A stretch of DNA of 64,000 nucleotides, from positions 14,808,485-14,872,484 of the forward strand of contig NC_134027.1 of NCBI RefSeq assembly GCF_964204645.1, read 5' to 3'. The position numbers and the translations under genes were made by a program. Positions 11,058-23,035 of this stretch are shown in pieces. Position 1 is the first letter of the stretch; each line of letters starts with the position of its first letter. Under the pieces are notes generated by a model that saw only the letters and a program-made list of their open reading frames with translations, was not told the DNA's origin and ran no database searches. This DNA comes from Tubulanus polymorphus. Its lineage: Eukaryota; Nemertea; Palaeonemertea; Tubulaniformes; Tubulanidae.

Positions 11058-11482
11058 ATGGCATCTGCAATTATATAACTATTCTAGGATCAGCAATTGT
11101 TAATGCTTTAGCATTTACTGGTGGTGGCTATTTATTTAAGCATATTGATAAAAATAGTTCATTAGCAGAACAAAGAAGACATAACTTAGCATTAGAGAAA
11201 TACAATAAAGCTGTAGAAGAATACAGAGAAAAGAGACAAAATTACATGGATAACATTAATAAAGAATTATATAATCAGAAAATTACACGTAGAGATTTTA
11301 AATCAGTCGATGACGCTATGAGTTTATATAACGCAGTAACAAATAAAGAAAAATTACATCTATATAAACCTAAATTATCAGATTATTATACACCAAGTAG
11401 TGAACAACAAAAATATGAAATAATTTGGATTTTAGGTGGAACAGTTATTGTATTATTTGTTGCTCATAAATTTACTAATTAG
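11058..11482 (+). pseudogene. Small conserved Polinton protein (140-aa type), copy A
   Basis: Homologue of 48246-48668. A two-base insertion after codon 6 shifts the start out of frame; the rest is open, including a charged helical segment (HNLALEKYNKAVEEYREKR), SDYYTPSSEQQKYE and a terminal hydrophobic helix ILGGTVIVLFVAHKF. It is probably a membrane-anchored virion-type protein of unknown role. Confidence 0.5.
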
Positions 11483-11502
11483 TAGTTTCTTTTCTAAATA
11501 AA

Positions 11503-11570
11503 TGGATGATAAAGTTGATAATATTGATATTATTCCTCATGATATCAATAAAACTAAATTAAAAATATAG
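11503..11570 (+). pseudogene. Start of the 141-aa Polinton protein, cut off
   Basis: ATGGATGATAAAG after TTTCTTTTCTAAATAA gives MDDKVDNIDIIPHDINKTKL, matching the amino end of the protein at 47799-48224. It ends where foreign sequence starts at aaatat/agctgc. Confidence 0.6.
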
Positions 11571-11904
11571 CTGCAAAGCAGCGATAACGGGTTTTCTGCA
11601 CAGTCTTAGAATCCTGTTCAACGGTGGATTTCGACACAGCATTTGATAAGGCACAACATCAGCCATTACTAAACAGGCTATTAGGAAACAGTATCAATGA
11701 TAGGTCGCTCAAATGGCTAAGCAGTTATCTCTGAACGAAAACTTGTAGCCGAAATCAACGGAACGCCTCCTCTTGGAATAAGTCGGTCTAACTAGTGGAG
11801 TCACGCAGGGTAGTATCCTAAGTTGTCTTCTGTTTAATGTCCTGACAAATGACATACACAGTAATCCAAAATATACCAGACCGAGTAAATTTCCAAAACG
11901 ACCT
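11571..11904 (+). mobile_element. Hairpin-ended element end followed by LINE RT scrap
   Basis: 11571-11603 begins AGCTGCAAAGCAGCGATAAC and matches, in reverse complement, the right end of the insert at 20145-21283. From about 11605 the plus strand encodes a broken non-LTR reverse transcriptase (FDTAFDKAQHQPLLNRLL, LKWLSSYL, then in another frame a GxxQGSILS-like block and LFNVLTNDIHS). Stops and frameshifts are frequent. Whether the RT belongs to the same element as the hairpin end cannot be told. Confidence 0.45.
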
Positions 11905-12382
11905 TAATTCAGTTTTCGGTTTGTTATTGATCAATATGTTACTAAGTTTGTTATTGTATTTAAAGATAAGTTGTTTATTTAGTGACCGAAGAGAAACTTT
12001 AGAATTCTCGAGGAAAGGTACATACGGTACAATGATAGGCTGTTTATCGGTAGCCAAGTTAGGAGTTCTAAGGTTGTTATTTCTAAAATGCGTAGTACGA
12101 GCTTTAAGGAGAGCTTTTTTCAATATGAAATTGGGGTAGACAAGTTTTTTGAGAGGTAGGTTAATATGTTGAATTTCATCGGGTAGGAATGAGGGGTCGA
12201 AAATTCTCAAAGCGCAAAGAAATAATCCTTGAGCTAAACCGAGTTTAATATCTGGAGAAGTAAAAGAGAAGTAATGGAGGTAGGATTCAGCGTTGGTAGG
12301 TTTCCTATAAACCGCGAATTTCCTTTCTGGATGTTTTGATTTTTAACTGTGGATCCTTTTTGAAATTCGCGGTTTATATATA
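11905..12382 (-). mobile_element. Penelope-like element fragment (copy 4)
   Basis: Minus-strand RT carboxy region nearly identical to 4680-5100 (conserved block LATDKQPIIVPYVPFLENSK). A short inverted piece at about 12320-12378 repeats the ttcgcggttta segment in the other orientation. The frame is open at 11818-12210 but reads into foreign sequence at its end. Confidence 0.7.
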
Positions 12383-13148
12383 TATAAATTGATTATTACA
12401 ACAAGTAATTCAAATCTACATAGTAAAACAATAAAACATAAAGAAAACGTAAGAAAATACCAAGAACTTAATGAAGATCTATTGCCAAGATATGATCGAA
12501 AAAAATGCCCACAATGTATTTATGTGTACTTAAGACAAGAAGATACTGTGATATTTTGTAATGAATGTGGATGGCAAAGAAATTTATGGGGTGATGAAAA
12601 AACTAGAGATATTTTTATGAAACCAAAGTTAAAATATCTAGATGAAATTTATAAGATATTTTCTATGGAAGATCATACACCAGAATATAAGCAATGGCTT
12701 GAAAAATGAAAATGATAGAAAATAAAAATGGTGAAAGATATATTAAAAACGATTATTCCATCTACTTGTAACACAAAAGAAAAGAAAATCTATTTATATT
12801 TATTATTTAACGATTATTATAAAAAACCTAAATTAACAAAAGAAGATATGGAAAATATAAAATAAACATTCATAAACATATTAAAATATTATGTGGATAA
12901 TATAATAACAGATTCAATAAATTATGAATTCTGTTTAAATAAGATTGTAAATTTTTTAAACATCGATATTATAATTCGATTTGATGAATTAACGAACAAA
13001 AAGAAACAAAGAGAGCTAGATGTAATGTGGAATAATATAGAACTTTATTTAAATGAGAAAAAATGAAATGGAAGAACCTAAACAATTAAATGAAAATGAA
13101 GAAGCCAATAGTGATTTCGAGTATGATGATATTGATTTTCTTTTTTAA
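12383..13148 (+). pseudogene. VLTF3-like zinc protein, copy C (truncated)
   Basis: Matches residues from about 184 to the end of the intact 442-aa protein at 50108-51436. The zinc ribbon CPQC...FCNEC GW is kept, followed by the EYKQWLEK block. Frames break near 12708 and 12740 and stops occur near 12864. The end ...DDIDFLF with TAA at 13146-13148 is kept and overlaps the antisense end of PolB as in copy B. The amino finger region is gone. Confidence 0.6.
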
Positions 13149-13223
13149 TGGCCATAAGGTAATGTTTTTATTCCATCACCCAAAATATATCTATTATCAT
13201 CGAACGGATTTAAACTAGTTTTT

Positions 13224-15380
13224 AGCATTGGTTGACGTCTATGACGTCATGCCAATGCTAATAAAATGGATCGAAAATAGTAGTACGAAAAATAGCGCCG
13301 ACTCTTCTCATTTTCATAGCAACTTCAAATTGTCACTCCGTTCACGTAAAACATTAGAAACAGCTGGAAATGACTAAAAAAATGTTTCAATTATTCCCCA
13401 CAACATAGCGTCGCCAGATTTCTGATTTAATGGTCCAAAAAATTATTCGATCGCATTTTTCTCGTTCATTATCTGGTAGATGAGAGCGGGTTAAACAATG
13501 GCGTAGCGATATGTCCACGTTGACATTGGCAGTAAAGAATGGGGAACAGCCTCTGCTGAATAGAAAAACATAAAATTATATACCTCTGGTTTATAAATAT
13601 CACAGTGTTTGGATATTACTGTTATTCCAACTATCAGTATCCATGGGATTATTTTGGATTCATTCTCAGCGTCAGAATACGTATTTCTAGAACAGTGGAA
13701 CGGCAGCCTACTCGTGACTGAAACCCGTATGGGATCGTGCGGGAACGCCTTTACTAAAGTTAAAACCATTTCATGATGACACGAAACATCAAACGGTAAA
13801 CGGTAGGCTACCACCATGATACGATATCACCAATAAAGACAGATCATTTTATTCAATTTTACCAGAGTTGTTTATTGGAGGAAAATATCATTGTTAAGTA
13901 CACCGAGAACAACCATGTTGTATCATCAATCAGTTGACTGACATTGTAAAATTCGATTCGGCTATATTCTAATATAAGTTTTCACTTTAGGACACCTAGT
14001 TAGTTACCTAATCGTTGGTAGTAAGCTTTTTATAATCGGATGGATAAAATGTGAATAAGTGTTGATTTCTTAGTTTTTTTCAATTTCGTCGTTTTGCTTT
14101 GTTAGTTTGTGCTGTTGTCCTGGCCTCAGTCCACAGGTGCCAGCACCTCCAGTAATTTTCAAAATGGCAGCTGTTGACTCGACGGAAATTTACTCTCACT
14201 TTACGGCCGATTTGCACATGGATTAAGTTCGTCAGGTGAGGTGTTATAGGTATCAGACAAACTACGAATCTGTTGTGCGTGTGTTGATTACAACAAAAAT
14301 TAGACGGATATCTTAAGAGACAATGCCAGGCAAATTACTCGTCAGTCAAATTGGCTGACGAAGATTTCATTGAAAAATGACCTTCCCATTCCTGACTGTG
14401 GTTTGTGAAAATATCCGATCGTGAAACTAAACCACAGACAGCTTACTGACTATAGGACACCCTACCCGCCTGCTGCGCACTCATAAGGCGGTAGCACCCT
14501 CTTACACACTCGGCAGAGATTCGCTTTGTAATGCGCGCCGGGAAAAAATACCTTTTATTATCTTTTCCATGCGTTAAACAACAGTGATTGAATTTACGCG
14601 TTGTTTGTCGTAAATTGCAATATTGCGATGGTTATTTGCCGTTGCTGTAGTTTTTTGGAATTGAATCGAGCGGCCTCGGTAGCTCAGTGAGATAAGGCGT
14701 GATGCTGTTGAATCCACTATCAATGCTGAGTTACAAGTGGGTTCGAGTCCTGCTGGCTGCGAACAGTGTGCAGGCAACACACCAAAGGCCGTACCGTCGT
14801 GAGAAATGAACAATCCAATAGGAATAGTCTTGGGAAACCAAGATCCAAACGACGTAGGTAAAGCCAAACAAACAAAAAGACAAACAAACAATCATCAGCC
14901 GGCCTCAGTGACACCAATGCCGGCATCGCTCTCTGCGACGTTTTGCATGCGTACATGCATCAGAGCTTGGAGCTCTAAGATCAGAGGGTCTTGCAATTGC
15001 ATTCAGAAAAATCGTTCTTTTTTTGTTTTCATCATTCAGTGGGGCCTAACAGTTCATGCGTAAAAATGGGGTTTTGTATCCAAATCTTGATTGATATAAA
15101 TATCTTGGCTGGGACATGACGGAAAACATCAAAATAAACTAGTTTCGTCTTTTTAACAGAATTGCATTAAAGATGTTTAACAGTACAAATAACCTAGGCT
15201 AAATCGTTCGGCAGAAAATAAATTCATTTTCAGGAATAAAATCGTACTCGACGAATATACCTTTAAGTCTGTGGTCCTCCCAATCGACATCGTCATAGAA
15301 GATTTGCCGGCAGATGTAAAACATTATAACCACTTAATACCACAGTATCTATCAATGCTTCAAGGCCCATGGGCCTCTTG
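13224..15380. mobile_element. 2.2-kb insert in the PolB end of copy C, carrying a SINE
   Basis: PolB sequence stops at actagttttt (13223) and resumes at tttcaacttcatt (15381), uninterrupted at the equivalent place in copy B (about 51505-51520). The insert begins with a hairpin, agcattgg...ccaatgct (13224-13259) around tgacgtctatgacgtca, and ends with the palindrome aggcccatgggcct. No convincing coding region is seen; it may be several elements or a non-autonomous transposon. Confidence 0.5.
14671..14895 (+). mobile_element. tRNA-derived SINE
   Basis: A box TAGCTCAGTGAG at 14680-14691 and B box GGTTCGAGTCC at 14740-14750 are spaced as in an internal RNA polymerase III promoter. A roughly 90-nt tRNA-like head ending GGCTGC is followed by a body and a degenerate acaaacaaa tail (about 14866-14890). 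The body and the A-rich tail argue for a SINE rather than a working tRNA gene. Confidence 0.6.
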
Positions 15381-18300
15381 TTTCAACTTCATTAATGTAC
15401 ATCTCGTGATCTTCTGATCTTAAACAATTCATTTTATGTTTCATTACAATTGAGTTATATCAACACTTTATATAATCTTGAAATTCTATGTGTTTATCAA
15501 CCACATGTTTTGTTATTCCTTATAACTTTTTAGCTTCATGATCTTTTGTTCTATAACTATACATTTTACTTCTTATCCCACCAAATTCATCGCCCCCTAA
15601 TTCATCTTTAAATTTACCAGGAATTTTTTTATTATCATTGCTAAATAGTTCATGATCTTTTAGATAATTGCTAAAGTCAAAATGATGTTTTAATGTTTTA
15701 AAGTCTTTTGTTATGTCATTTGTCTTGATTTTTAGTATGTAACTGTCAGTATTCTTTAGGATTAATGGAAATCCACAATTAAATGTACCATCTTCAGTTG
15801 TTAAATCATAAACATATTCTGTAGGATTGGAGTTCATTTTCTACATGCGTTAATTGAAATACATTTGGTTTATCCTTTCTAATATTAACTAACATATTAA
15901 ATCCTAATGAATTGCATAATATTTTTAATCCTAAAATAGCAACTTTTCCTTTTTGTGTCAAAGATATAGTTTTCTGTTTTGTATAGTTGTTTGAACCATC
16001 TGCAGCAAAGAATCCAATGAAGAACCATTTTCTTAAATTATCTTTTGCATTTAATACATAATCTGGTACTATCTTTTCTTCAGTTGAAGCATTGCTTTTA
16101 ACTATTGCATGAATATAGAATTCATCATTATATTTAATTGCAAAATCTTTAGGATTATTTACATGTATTCTATAAACTGCTGATGATTTCAAAACATCTA
16201 TGATTTTAAATGTTTTATTCGGGTAAACTTCTTTACAGTATTTCTTTATTCTTTCTAATAATTTCAAATCTTGATTGCATAAACACCAACAATATTGAGT
16301 TTGATTAACATACTTATACACACCTGCTGAACCATCACCCATGAAAAATCCTTTAATATAATATTCCTTTTCTTCTAATGTTTCAGGTTCTCTATTATGA
16401 ATATTATACATTATTTCATCAAATGACATATGATTCATCTTTTGGAAAAATATTTTATGTAATAATTCATCTCCAATTTTTATATCAGTTGGTTTTATTT
16501 CATCACCAATTTGTTTAATTAAACTATGATCTTCAGTAACATCAACGAATCCTAATTTAGTTCTAACTCTATAGATTTTCTTATTTGTTTTATGCCTAAT
16601 GATATTCTTTAATTTTTTTCCATCCATTTCTTGTCCAAACATCCATTAATCCATTTATTTGTATTAGGTCTTTTTCACCATATGAAATATAAAGTTCATT
16701 TTGTTTTGGAATTATTTCTGAAATTCTTCTAATTAATATTTGGTTATTGTATTTTAATAATATTGGGGTATCAGCTGTTACAGAATCAAAATATAATATT
16801 TCAATATGTTTTTCCCCAAAGAGTGGTTGTAAAACATTATAATAAAAATCATACATTAATAATTTTGATATTTCTAAAACAGTTGAACCAATGAATATAG
16901 GTTTATTAAATTTCATTGACGTTCTTTTTAATTTTACTGCTGTTAAATAATCTTGAAATCTTTCATTTCCTTAATGTCTAGGACTTGATTGTAAATGTCT
17001 CAATCGTTCAGAATTATTTACTAATTCAATATCATTTCTATTTCTAATATTTTCACATGTTTTTCCATTAAAACTATTATTCATTAATTTGAAGAAATCT
17101 TTTTCAAAATCTGTTATTGAAATGGTCCTCTGTTGAGTATTAAAATCTATATATTTTTCTAACCACTTCGATTGATTAGATTCAATATATCTATGTACTT
17201 TCTTTAATTTCATTCCTTGTTTTAGATAAAATTTTAACAATCTATAATGAACAATATAATTGTATCTATTATTTTGAGTAAGTATTAATTTTGCTGTAAA
17301 AACATGATCTTTCGGTTTTATTTTCTTCTGGTATTCACTTAAATAACTATCATCTACGGCTTAATGTTCTGGGCAATATGGTTAGTTTCTTGTTATCTTT
17401 TTGTTATCAGGATATTCTAAATCAACTACAAACAAATAACCAATTGGTGCTTCATCTTCTAAACTCATAATTGCGCTTTCCCAATTAGTTTTATCATCAT
17501 TTTCAACTTCTGTTAATATAAAACTTTTGTATGGTTGAGGTTGCATCATTGCCCAACCATATACATTATTTGCGTCAATATATAATAATTTATATTCATC
17601 ATTTGCTTTAAAATACCTATCTCCCATAACACCACTAATTCCACCTCTAATTGATTTTTCAAATAATAAAACCATGTCTGGTTCTTTTAATAAATCTAAT
17701 TCTACATTTGTATATTTTAAACCACATTGCCAGGTTAAACCAGGACTTGAATAACAATAACAGGGATCAACATTAAAATGATTCAAATTAACTTCTCTAA
17801 ATTTTTCAAATATATCAGCCAATATCATAACATCTGATTTTAAATCTACAAATTCACCATGATTTTTTATCTTAAAATGATTCCAAAAATCTAATGATCT
17901 ATTAAACACTTCATCTTTCACATACTCCTCTTTTAATTGATCATAAAATTGTTCTTTTAATAATTCGGTTACATAAAAATCATCATGTGTTTTATAAAAT
18001 GAATAAGGAATTGCATCTTTAAATCTCAATAACTTAAAATCTTTTTCATTTGGATAATAATGTCGAGTTATTATAAAATCATTATCAACTAAACTTTTTG
18101 CTATATTATCTAATGAACTTGCTAAAAATCTATAAGAATCTAAAAATCTAATGCAACCGAATTGAAATGAAATATAATTTTCCGATGTCTTAGCTAATAG
18201 TTTAAAATTATATTTTCTTACATTTGCACCATTTATAGCATTATATTCTTCTATTTCTTGATTAATTGCGCCCAATTTTCCTGATAATTGTTTTATAAAT

Positions 18301-20144
18301 AGATGGGTATCATAGCCTGATAAATTATGAAATAATATTGGTACGAAATTAACTTTCTTAGCTTGTAAATCGCAATCTTCATGAGCAGCTCCGCGATATT
18401 TTGAATTTAAATGATCGTGATCTCTAACTTTTTTTATTAAATGAATAAAAACGTTTTTTTACGGTAACAACAATGAGTTGCATAATTAAAATCAATTTCA
18501 TCTTCTTTTGTAACAACTGTTCTTTTATTTTCGTTTAATAATTTTGCAAAATCATTTTCTATTTCAATTATCTTATTACAAAATTCTTTTACTACATATT
18601 CACCTCTAAAAGAAATATATTGACTTTCATATAATTCAGGATAATTTGATTTTATATAAATTCCATAAGCAGCAGCTCTTTGATGAACATTTTTAATTGT
18701 ATTTATAATTGGTGGGTCTTGAATTATGTCTTCATTTAATTCATTTCCTTTGTCCATTGATTTTAGAAATTTCTTTTTGTTATATATTTCTTTTCTATCT
18801 TGATCAGTTAATTCTTTGTGCAACGATTCAAAATCCCCATAAATTACAAATGGTACTATATTTTTAAATTTATGATTAATAAATTTCAACTTACAATCTT
18901 TTTTTGTTGGCATTATTAATTTGCAAAAATCTTTATTATCACATAATTCTTTATGTTTTAGTATTTTCAGTTCTAAATTTAGATAAACATTTTCTACATA
19001 AATATATTTTATGACTGTTAAAATCACTTTCTGTTCTAAAGAATAATTCTATTTGTTTTAACCACATATAATGTTCATTTTCATCTTCTTTAAAGTATAA
19101 TAATCCTAAAACATTTTCATCATCATAATATTCTGTTAAATATAAAGCTTAAATATAAAGCTTCTAATGTACAATGTTTAATATTTTCACCTTTCGTCTC
19201 TGGTAATTGCATCAATTCGAATACATTCATTTTTAAATTATTAACTTTTTCTACGTTAGGAATCATTTTTATAGTTACTGGATATTGATCAATTTTATAT
19301 AATGTTTCATATTTCCGGTAATTTGTTATTCTACAAACATTTTCCTGAGTTGGGTGTAAACAACTAATAATTGACCATAGAAAACATTTATTATCTTCAT
19401 TTTGAACATTTATTACTGCTTCTGTTGTAAATAGTAATTTAATGTAAGATGATGATGCTTTAATATCCTTTTCTGTTGTAAAGTTTGAATCATCATTGCT
19501 TTACTTTTTGATGCTTTATTCCTTTTTGTATTATAAACATTTAAATCTAAAAATATAATTTCATTCAATGTTAAACCAGACCCCTCAAAATATCTTCAAT
19601 CTGTCTTTTGAATTCATTAAATATTTTTTCAAATTTCTCTTTTATTTGTGTTTTTGAAATTATTTCTTCTTTGTTTGAATATCATAATCCATTTTTACTT
19701 CTGATTTCTGATTTTCTTCTGAAAACTTACTTTTCCAGAAATATTAATTTTTGGATATTCAACATCTGTTACAAAATCTAGTATTTTACCATGATTTCAA
19801 TAAATTTACTATAATCTTCTATTGTTGCTCCTTTAAAAAATCTAAATATAATAGCTGCAGGCCCAATTTTACTACGTAATGTTTCTAAAATTTCAATTGT
19901 ATCTTTTATTTCTAGTAAATCGATATAATTTCTAACATTTTCCATATAAGGTTTATTTGAAATAGATTTAGTTTTTGAAACTGGTTTTTTTACTTGTTGA
20001 GGTTTATCATCAAAATAATCTGTTCCTAAAACATTATTACTTAAATTTTGTTTGTGTTTTTGCGAATCGAGATGTCTTTTATAATTCCTTTTTGCTATAA
20101 ATTCATTACAAACTTCACATTTTATTTCATCCACATTCATATTT
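15381..20144 (-). pseudogene. Polinton DNA polymerase B with intein, copy C
   Basis: The minus strand encodes protein-primed type PolB in several frames. Readable parts are the CxxC...HxxxxxH finger (20100-20050), exonuclease YGDFESL (about 18840), N..YD (about 18315), LKSDVMILADIF (about 17830), DANNVYGWAM (motif A, about 17560), LMNNSFNGK (motif B, about 17075) and the start of motif C, YFD, at 16785-16793 where the intein begins. The extein resumes TDSYILKIK at 15750. Motif B has Asn where copy B has Tyr. The amino terminus continues beyond an insert at 21284-21472 and the last codons lie at 13147-13223. Stops and frameshifts are spread throughout. Confidence 0.8.
15751..16784 (-). other. 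Intein in PolB of copy C, LAGLIDADG type
   Basis: It splits the YFD/TDS polymerase motif. It begins SVTADTPILLKYNN (splicing block A, Ser in place of the usual Cys) and ends ...VYDL..EDGTFNCGFPLILKN before Thr. Two endonuclease motifs are intact, YYIKGFFMGDGSAG (about 16360-16320) and FFIGFFAADGSNN (about 16030-15990), so the homing endonuclease centre is better preserved here than in copy B. A deletion near 15835 and a frame change near 16640 break it. Confidence 0.8.
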
Positions 20145-21283
20145 AGGGTTTCTGCTGCCTCGGCAGAAACCCTATTGGATTCCTGCTGATTATTATTTTA
20201 ACATATTTTCCACTGAGTTTCGTCACATAAAAATCATCTTCTATTAGATTTGACTACTAACAACTTTGAAACGAAATGTTAAACTCTGATAATAATTTGA
20301 CAGTCTCTTGCTGCGCGTAGTTTCTATGGATGTACTGTGCTTCCTATTTTAAACTTGAAGTTACTTAAAGATTACACCGGTGGAAATAGCAATCATCAAT
20401 CATGGCGCGCACACTGGCGCGAATCTGAAAGTTTGTGACGTCATTTCATAAATAAATAAAGAAGGAATGCTCCGAGAATATCCAAATCGCAGGTAACTGT
20501 AAATAACTGGGGTTCGACCATTCACAACTTAAAAATGTACTTCCTTGTTTGTGAAGTAAGTTTATTCATGCTGTTATTAAAAGCAGTTCCTTTTAAACCT
20601 TCTATAATAGTATAGTTTCTCAATTGAATTGAATTGGTCTAAAGTCAGTTTAAACATCACATACATTACAAACTGGAGGTCCCTTGTACATGTACATCAC
20701 ATCGCGACGCAGCGGCGATGGTAATGTCATAGAAGAACAAAGTGAGTTGAAAATACCTACCCACAGCACCGATAAAGAATGATTGCTAGCCAGAGACCAG
20801 TGACAGTTAGTTAAGGGAATGATGGTACCGTTCGTGATTATGTTTTTATAATGGTTATTGGACGTCAATTTCATATGTGAATTGTAGTCCCCATCTGATC
20901 GCTTGACTTGTCAGACTGACTTGTCACTCCTCTACTAATAGTAACACTATACGGCCTTCCCTCCCGCATAGTTTACCCTATAGGCCAAATTTGTGCTTTG
21001 GGCCAAATTCGGTTTTCTTATCTAGTCGACTTTTTTTCGGAACTAATAATAACTGAATATGCGCTTAAACTGTCACTGTTATTTCCCCGAAAACCTGGCA
21101 CATTAGTACTTTGCGCGTAGTAGCACATTTGGGTCAACATATCCATGTTGTGAGTTGACCCATAGGTGGCACTCTTTCAAAAAAACGGAATGTAACGAAC
21201 TGATTTCGGGTGAAATCTTTGCTCGCATCCCTGAACGACATTGTATCCAGAAAGGCAGAAACCCGTTATCGCTGCTTGCAGCT
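20145..21283. mobile_element. Hairpin-ended insert in the PolB amino end of copy C
   Basis: It separates cattcatattt from atattttctaattg, contiguous in copy B (about 56295). The left end is a hairpin, GGGTTTCTGC...GCAGAAACCC (20146-20172). The right end, in reverse complement, begins AGCTGCAAGCAGCGATAACG with the same gggtttctgc string just inside. ATATTT flanks both sides (20139-20144, 21284-21289). No transposase is found. The right end is shared with 11571. Confidence 0.55.
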
Positions 21284-21472
21284 ATATTTTCTAATTGTTC
21301 TTTTCTTTCATTGGAATTTTCTGGAGTTTCAAAATCTATAACATTTTTTTAATGATTTGCAGTTTTTTCATGCCGAGATTTATCAGATTTATCAATGTAT
21401 TTTTTACAATATGTACAATAATATTGATTTTCATTAACATCATTTTTTTCTGTCTGGTACTCACTGTCCCAT
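21284..21472 (-). pseudogene. PolB amino terminus of copy C
   Basis: Continues the copy C PolB beyond the insert: ENQYYCTYCKKYIDKSDKSRH (CxxC/H finger) and FETPENSNERKEQLEN. The ATG at 21472 follows GTAATTTTTTTCCCTAATAA. The first codons are out of frame with the finger, so the start is broken. Confidence 0.6.
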
Positions 21473-21492
21473 TTATTAGGGAAAAAAATTAC

Positions 21493-21549
21493 TTGTGGTG
21501 ATGAGTGGTGTGTCGTCCTCTGATCTGAAAACGCCATATTCCAATTACT
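21493..21549. repeat. Shortened right TIR of Polinton copy C
   Basis: Reads gtggtgatgagtggtgtgtc...gaaaacgccatattccaattact, the outer TIR joined to the innermost TIR. About 260 bp between two gatgagtgg strings of the full TIR (56508 and 56762 in copy B) are missing, as expected for deletion between short direct repeats. It ends AATTACT at 21549. Confidence 0.65.
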
Positions 21550-22937
21550 AATGTTCTATCAAGTGAGGGTGCCCCTGCAAGACAGGGACTGTCTACGCTT
21601 TTTGTTTTGGCCGAACGGCGACGTGACTAAACCACCCGCATGTTACCGAATGACCGTGCATCTGTTCGGGGCCGTGTCATCTCCGAGTTGTGCGAACGTT
21701 ACCCTGAGACGTACAGCCACCGACAATATAGACTTTTTGACAAGGAAGTGATTGACACAATTTCACACAATTTTTACGTCGACGACTGCCTCAAGTGTCC
21801 CGAGGTGCCGTCTGAATCCGCAAAGGTGGCCTCCGATCTTAGAGCCCTGTGTGCTTGCGGCGGGTTCAAGCTCACGCAGTGGTCATCGAATGACACTTCA
21901 ACCATCGACCAATTCCCGATGGAAGACAGAGCACACGAGTCGTATGCGGTCAGCTTAGATGATCACAGCACTCCACCGTTAAGCAGAACCTTAGGCGTCA
22001 TATGGTCGCCAACTGATGACCAATTTAGCTTCCGTGCGCAGGCGACAGATAAGCCTGTAACGCACCGAATCATGCTGTCGTTCGTAAGCTCGATGTTCGA
22101 CCCGATGGGTTTCGTAGCTCCCGTAATCCTCCCAGGAAAAATCATCCTGCAAAAGCATTGCGCGCTCAAGTTGGATTGGGATCAAGTAATCCCCGATTCA
22201 ATGCGCGTACTCTGTGAAGACTGGCTTCGAGATTTGAACTAGCTGATTACCGTTTCGATTCGCAGAAGAAAGAAACCCTTCTAGCTTTGCGGCTTATCGA
22301 AAATGTCCATAGAGCGATCGGTCATCTCGGGACAGAAGCAAATCTGTGCGAACTCCGGAAGCAGGGTCTATGGCTTGTCCAAGGCCAGTAGGCAGATAAA
22401 GCGTTTCGTTCATCACTGTGTTGTTTGTAGGAAAAATCAAGGGCGTGTTTTGGAGCAAAAAATGGTCGGTCTGCCTCCCCCCCAACAGGCTGAAACCTGA
22501 GAAGCCTCTTTTTACACGTACTGGGGCCGACTACTTTGGTCCGTTCCAAATCAAAGTCGGCAGGAGTCTCGTTAAGCGATACGGTGTTATCTTTACGTGT
22601 TTGGCATCAGCCATCCATCTCGAGTGCGCTCATAGTCTCGATACGTCCTCGTGTATTAATGCTTTGCGTCGGTTTTTCGCACGACGAGGAAACGTGCGAT
22701 ACGTTAGATCGGACAATGGAACGAACCTATAGTCGGTGCCGAGCGAGAGCTAAAAGAGGCATTAGAGCATCAGGATCACAAGCTTATGCAAGATACCCTT
22801 AACGACCGCGGTATAGAGTGGGAGTTCAACCCACCACTGGCTTCCCACTATGGTGGCGTGTGGGACCGTCTCATTCGTTCCGTTGGAAAGGTGCTGTACT
22901 CGCTAGTAAAGAAGCAAGCGCACATGCTCACCGATGC
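21550..22937 (+). pseudogene. BEL/Pao element 1 (BEL1): RT and integrase part
   Basis: The plus strand encodes BEL/Pao pol pieces: [42 protein letters not shown] (YVDD catalytic motif, about 21770), a long open stretch to 22242, then HRAIGHLGTEANLCELRKQG and integrase blocks (GPTTLV..., GGVWDRLIRSVGKVLYSLVK at about 22853-22910). Stops and frameshifts interrupt it at about 21750, 22240, 22390 and 22500-22730. Its 5' part is cut by the Polinton end at 21549; the reading continues at 33080 and 35514 after younger insertions. Confidence 0.8.
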
Positions 22938-22944
22938 GTCTTTT
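22938..22944. repeat. Target duplication of LINE 1, left copy
   Basis: GTCTTTT, repeated at 33073-33079 where BEL1 integrase sequence resumes. Confidence 0.5.
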
Positions 22945-23035
22945 ATTATTATTATTGTTGTTATCGTTATCGTTATCGTTATCGTTATCGTTATTGTTGT
23001 TATTATTATTATCATTATTATTATTATTATTATTA
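22945..23035. repeat. Microsatellite tail (TTA)n and (TTATCG)n
   Basis: Simple repeats of tta/att flanking about six ttatcg units. It sits at the 3' end of the minus-strand LINE, where CR1/L2-type elements usually carry a short repeated tail. Frames reading through it are artefacts. Confidence 0.7.

Larger units (their letters stand above)
6984..11570 (+). mobile_element. Polinton copy A (decayed, deleted)
   Basis: A Polinton in opposite orientation to copies B and C: inner TIR, PolB, then the minor capsid gene and four small genes, all on plus. The PolB carboxy half, intein, VLTF3-like gene and capsid amino terminus are deleted. It ends abruptly in the 141-aa gene at about 11570, where a hairpin-ended element begins. 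Integrase, ATPase and major capsid genes are absent. Confidence 0.75.
12383..21549. mobile_element. Polinton copy C (right part, interrupted twice)
   Basis: Same gene order and orientation as the right part of Polinton B: VLTF3-like gene on plus, then convergent PolB with intein on minus, then the right terminus ending CCAATTACT at 21549. Two foreign inserts (13224-15380 and 20145-21283) lie inside PolB. Everything left of the middle of the VLTF3-like gene is missing. It ends directly against BEL/Pao reverse transcriptase sequence. Confidence 0.75.

Noticed and set aside
13491-13817. A 108-aa minus-strand frame in the copy C insert
   Set aside because: No recognisable motif, no partner frames and no start signal; probably chance.
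14671-14760. A complete tRNA gene with A and B boxes
   Set aside because: The acceptor and anticodon stems are poor, and a SINE-like body with an acaaac-rich tail follows, so a SINE is the better reading.
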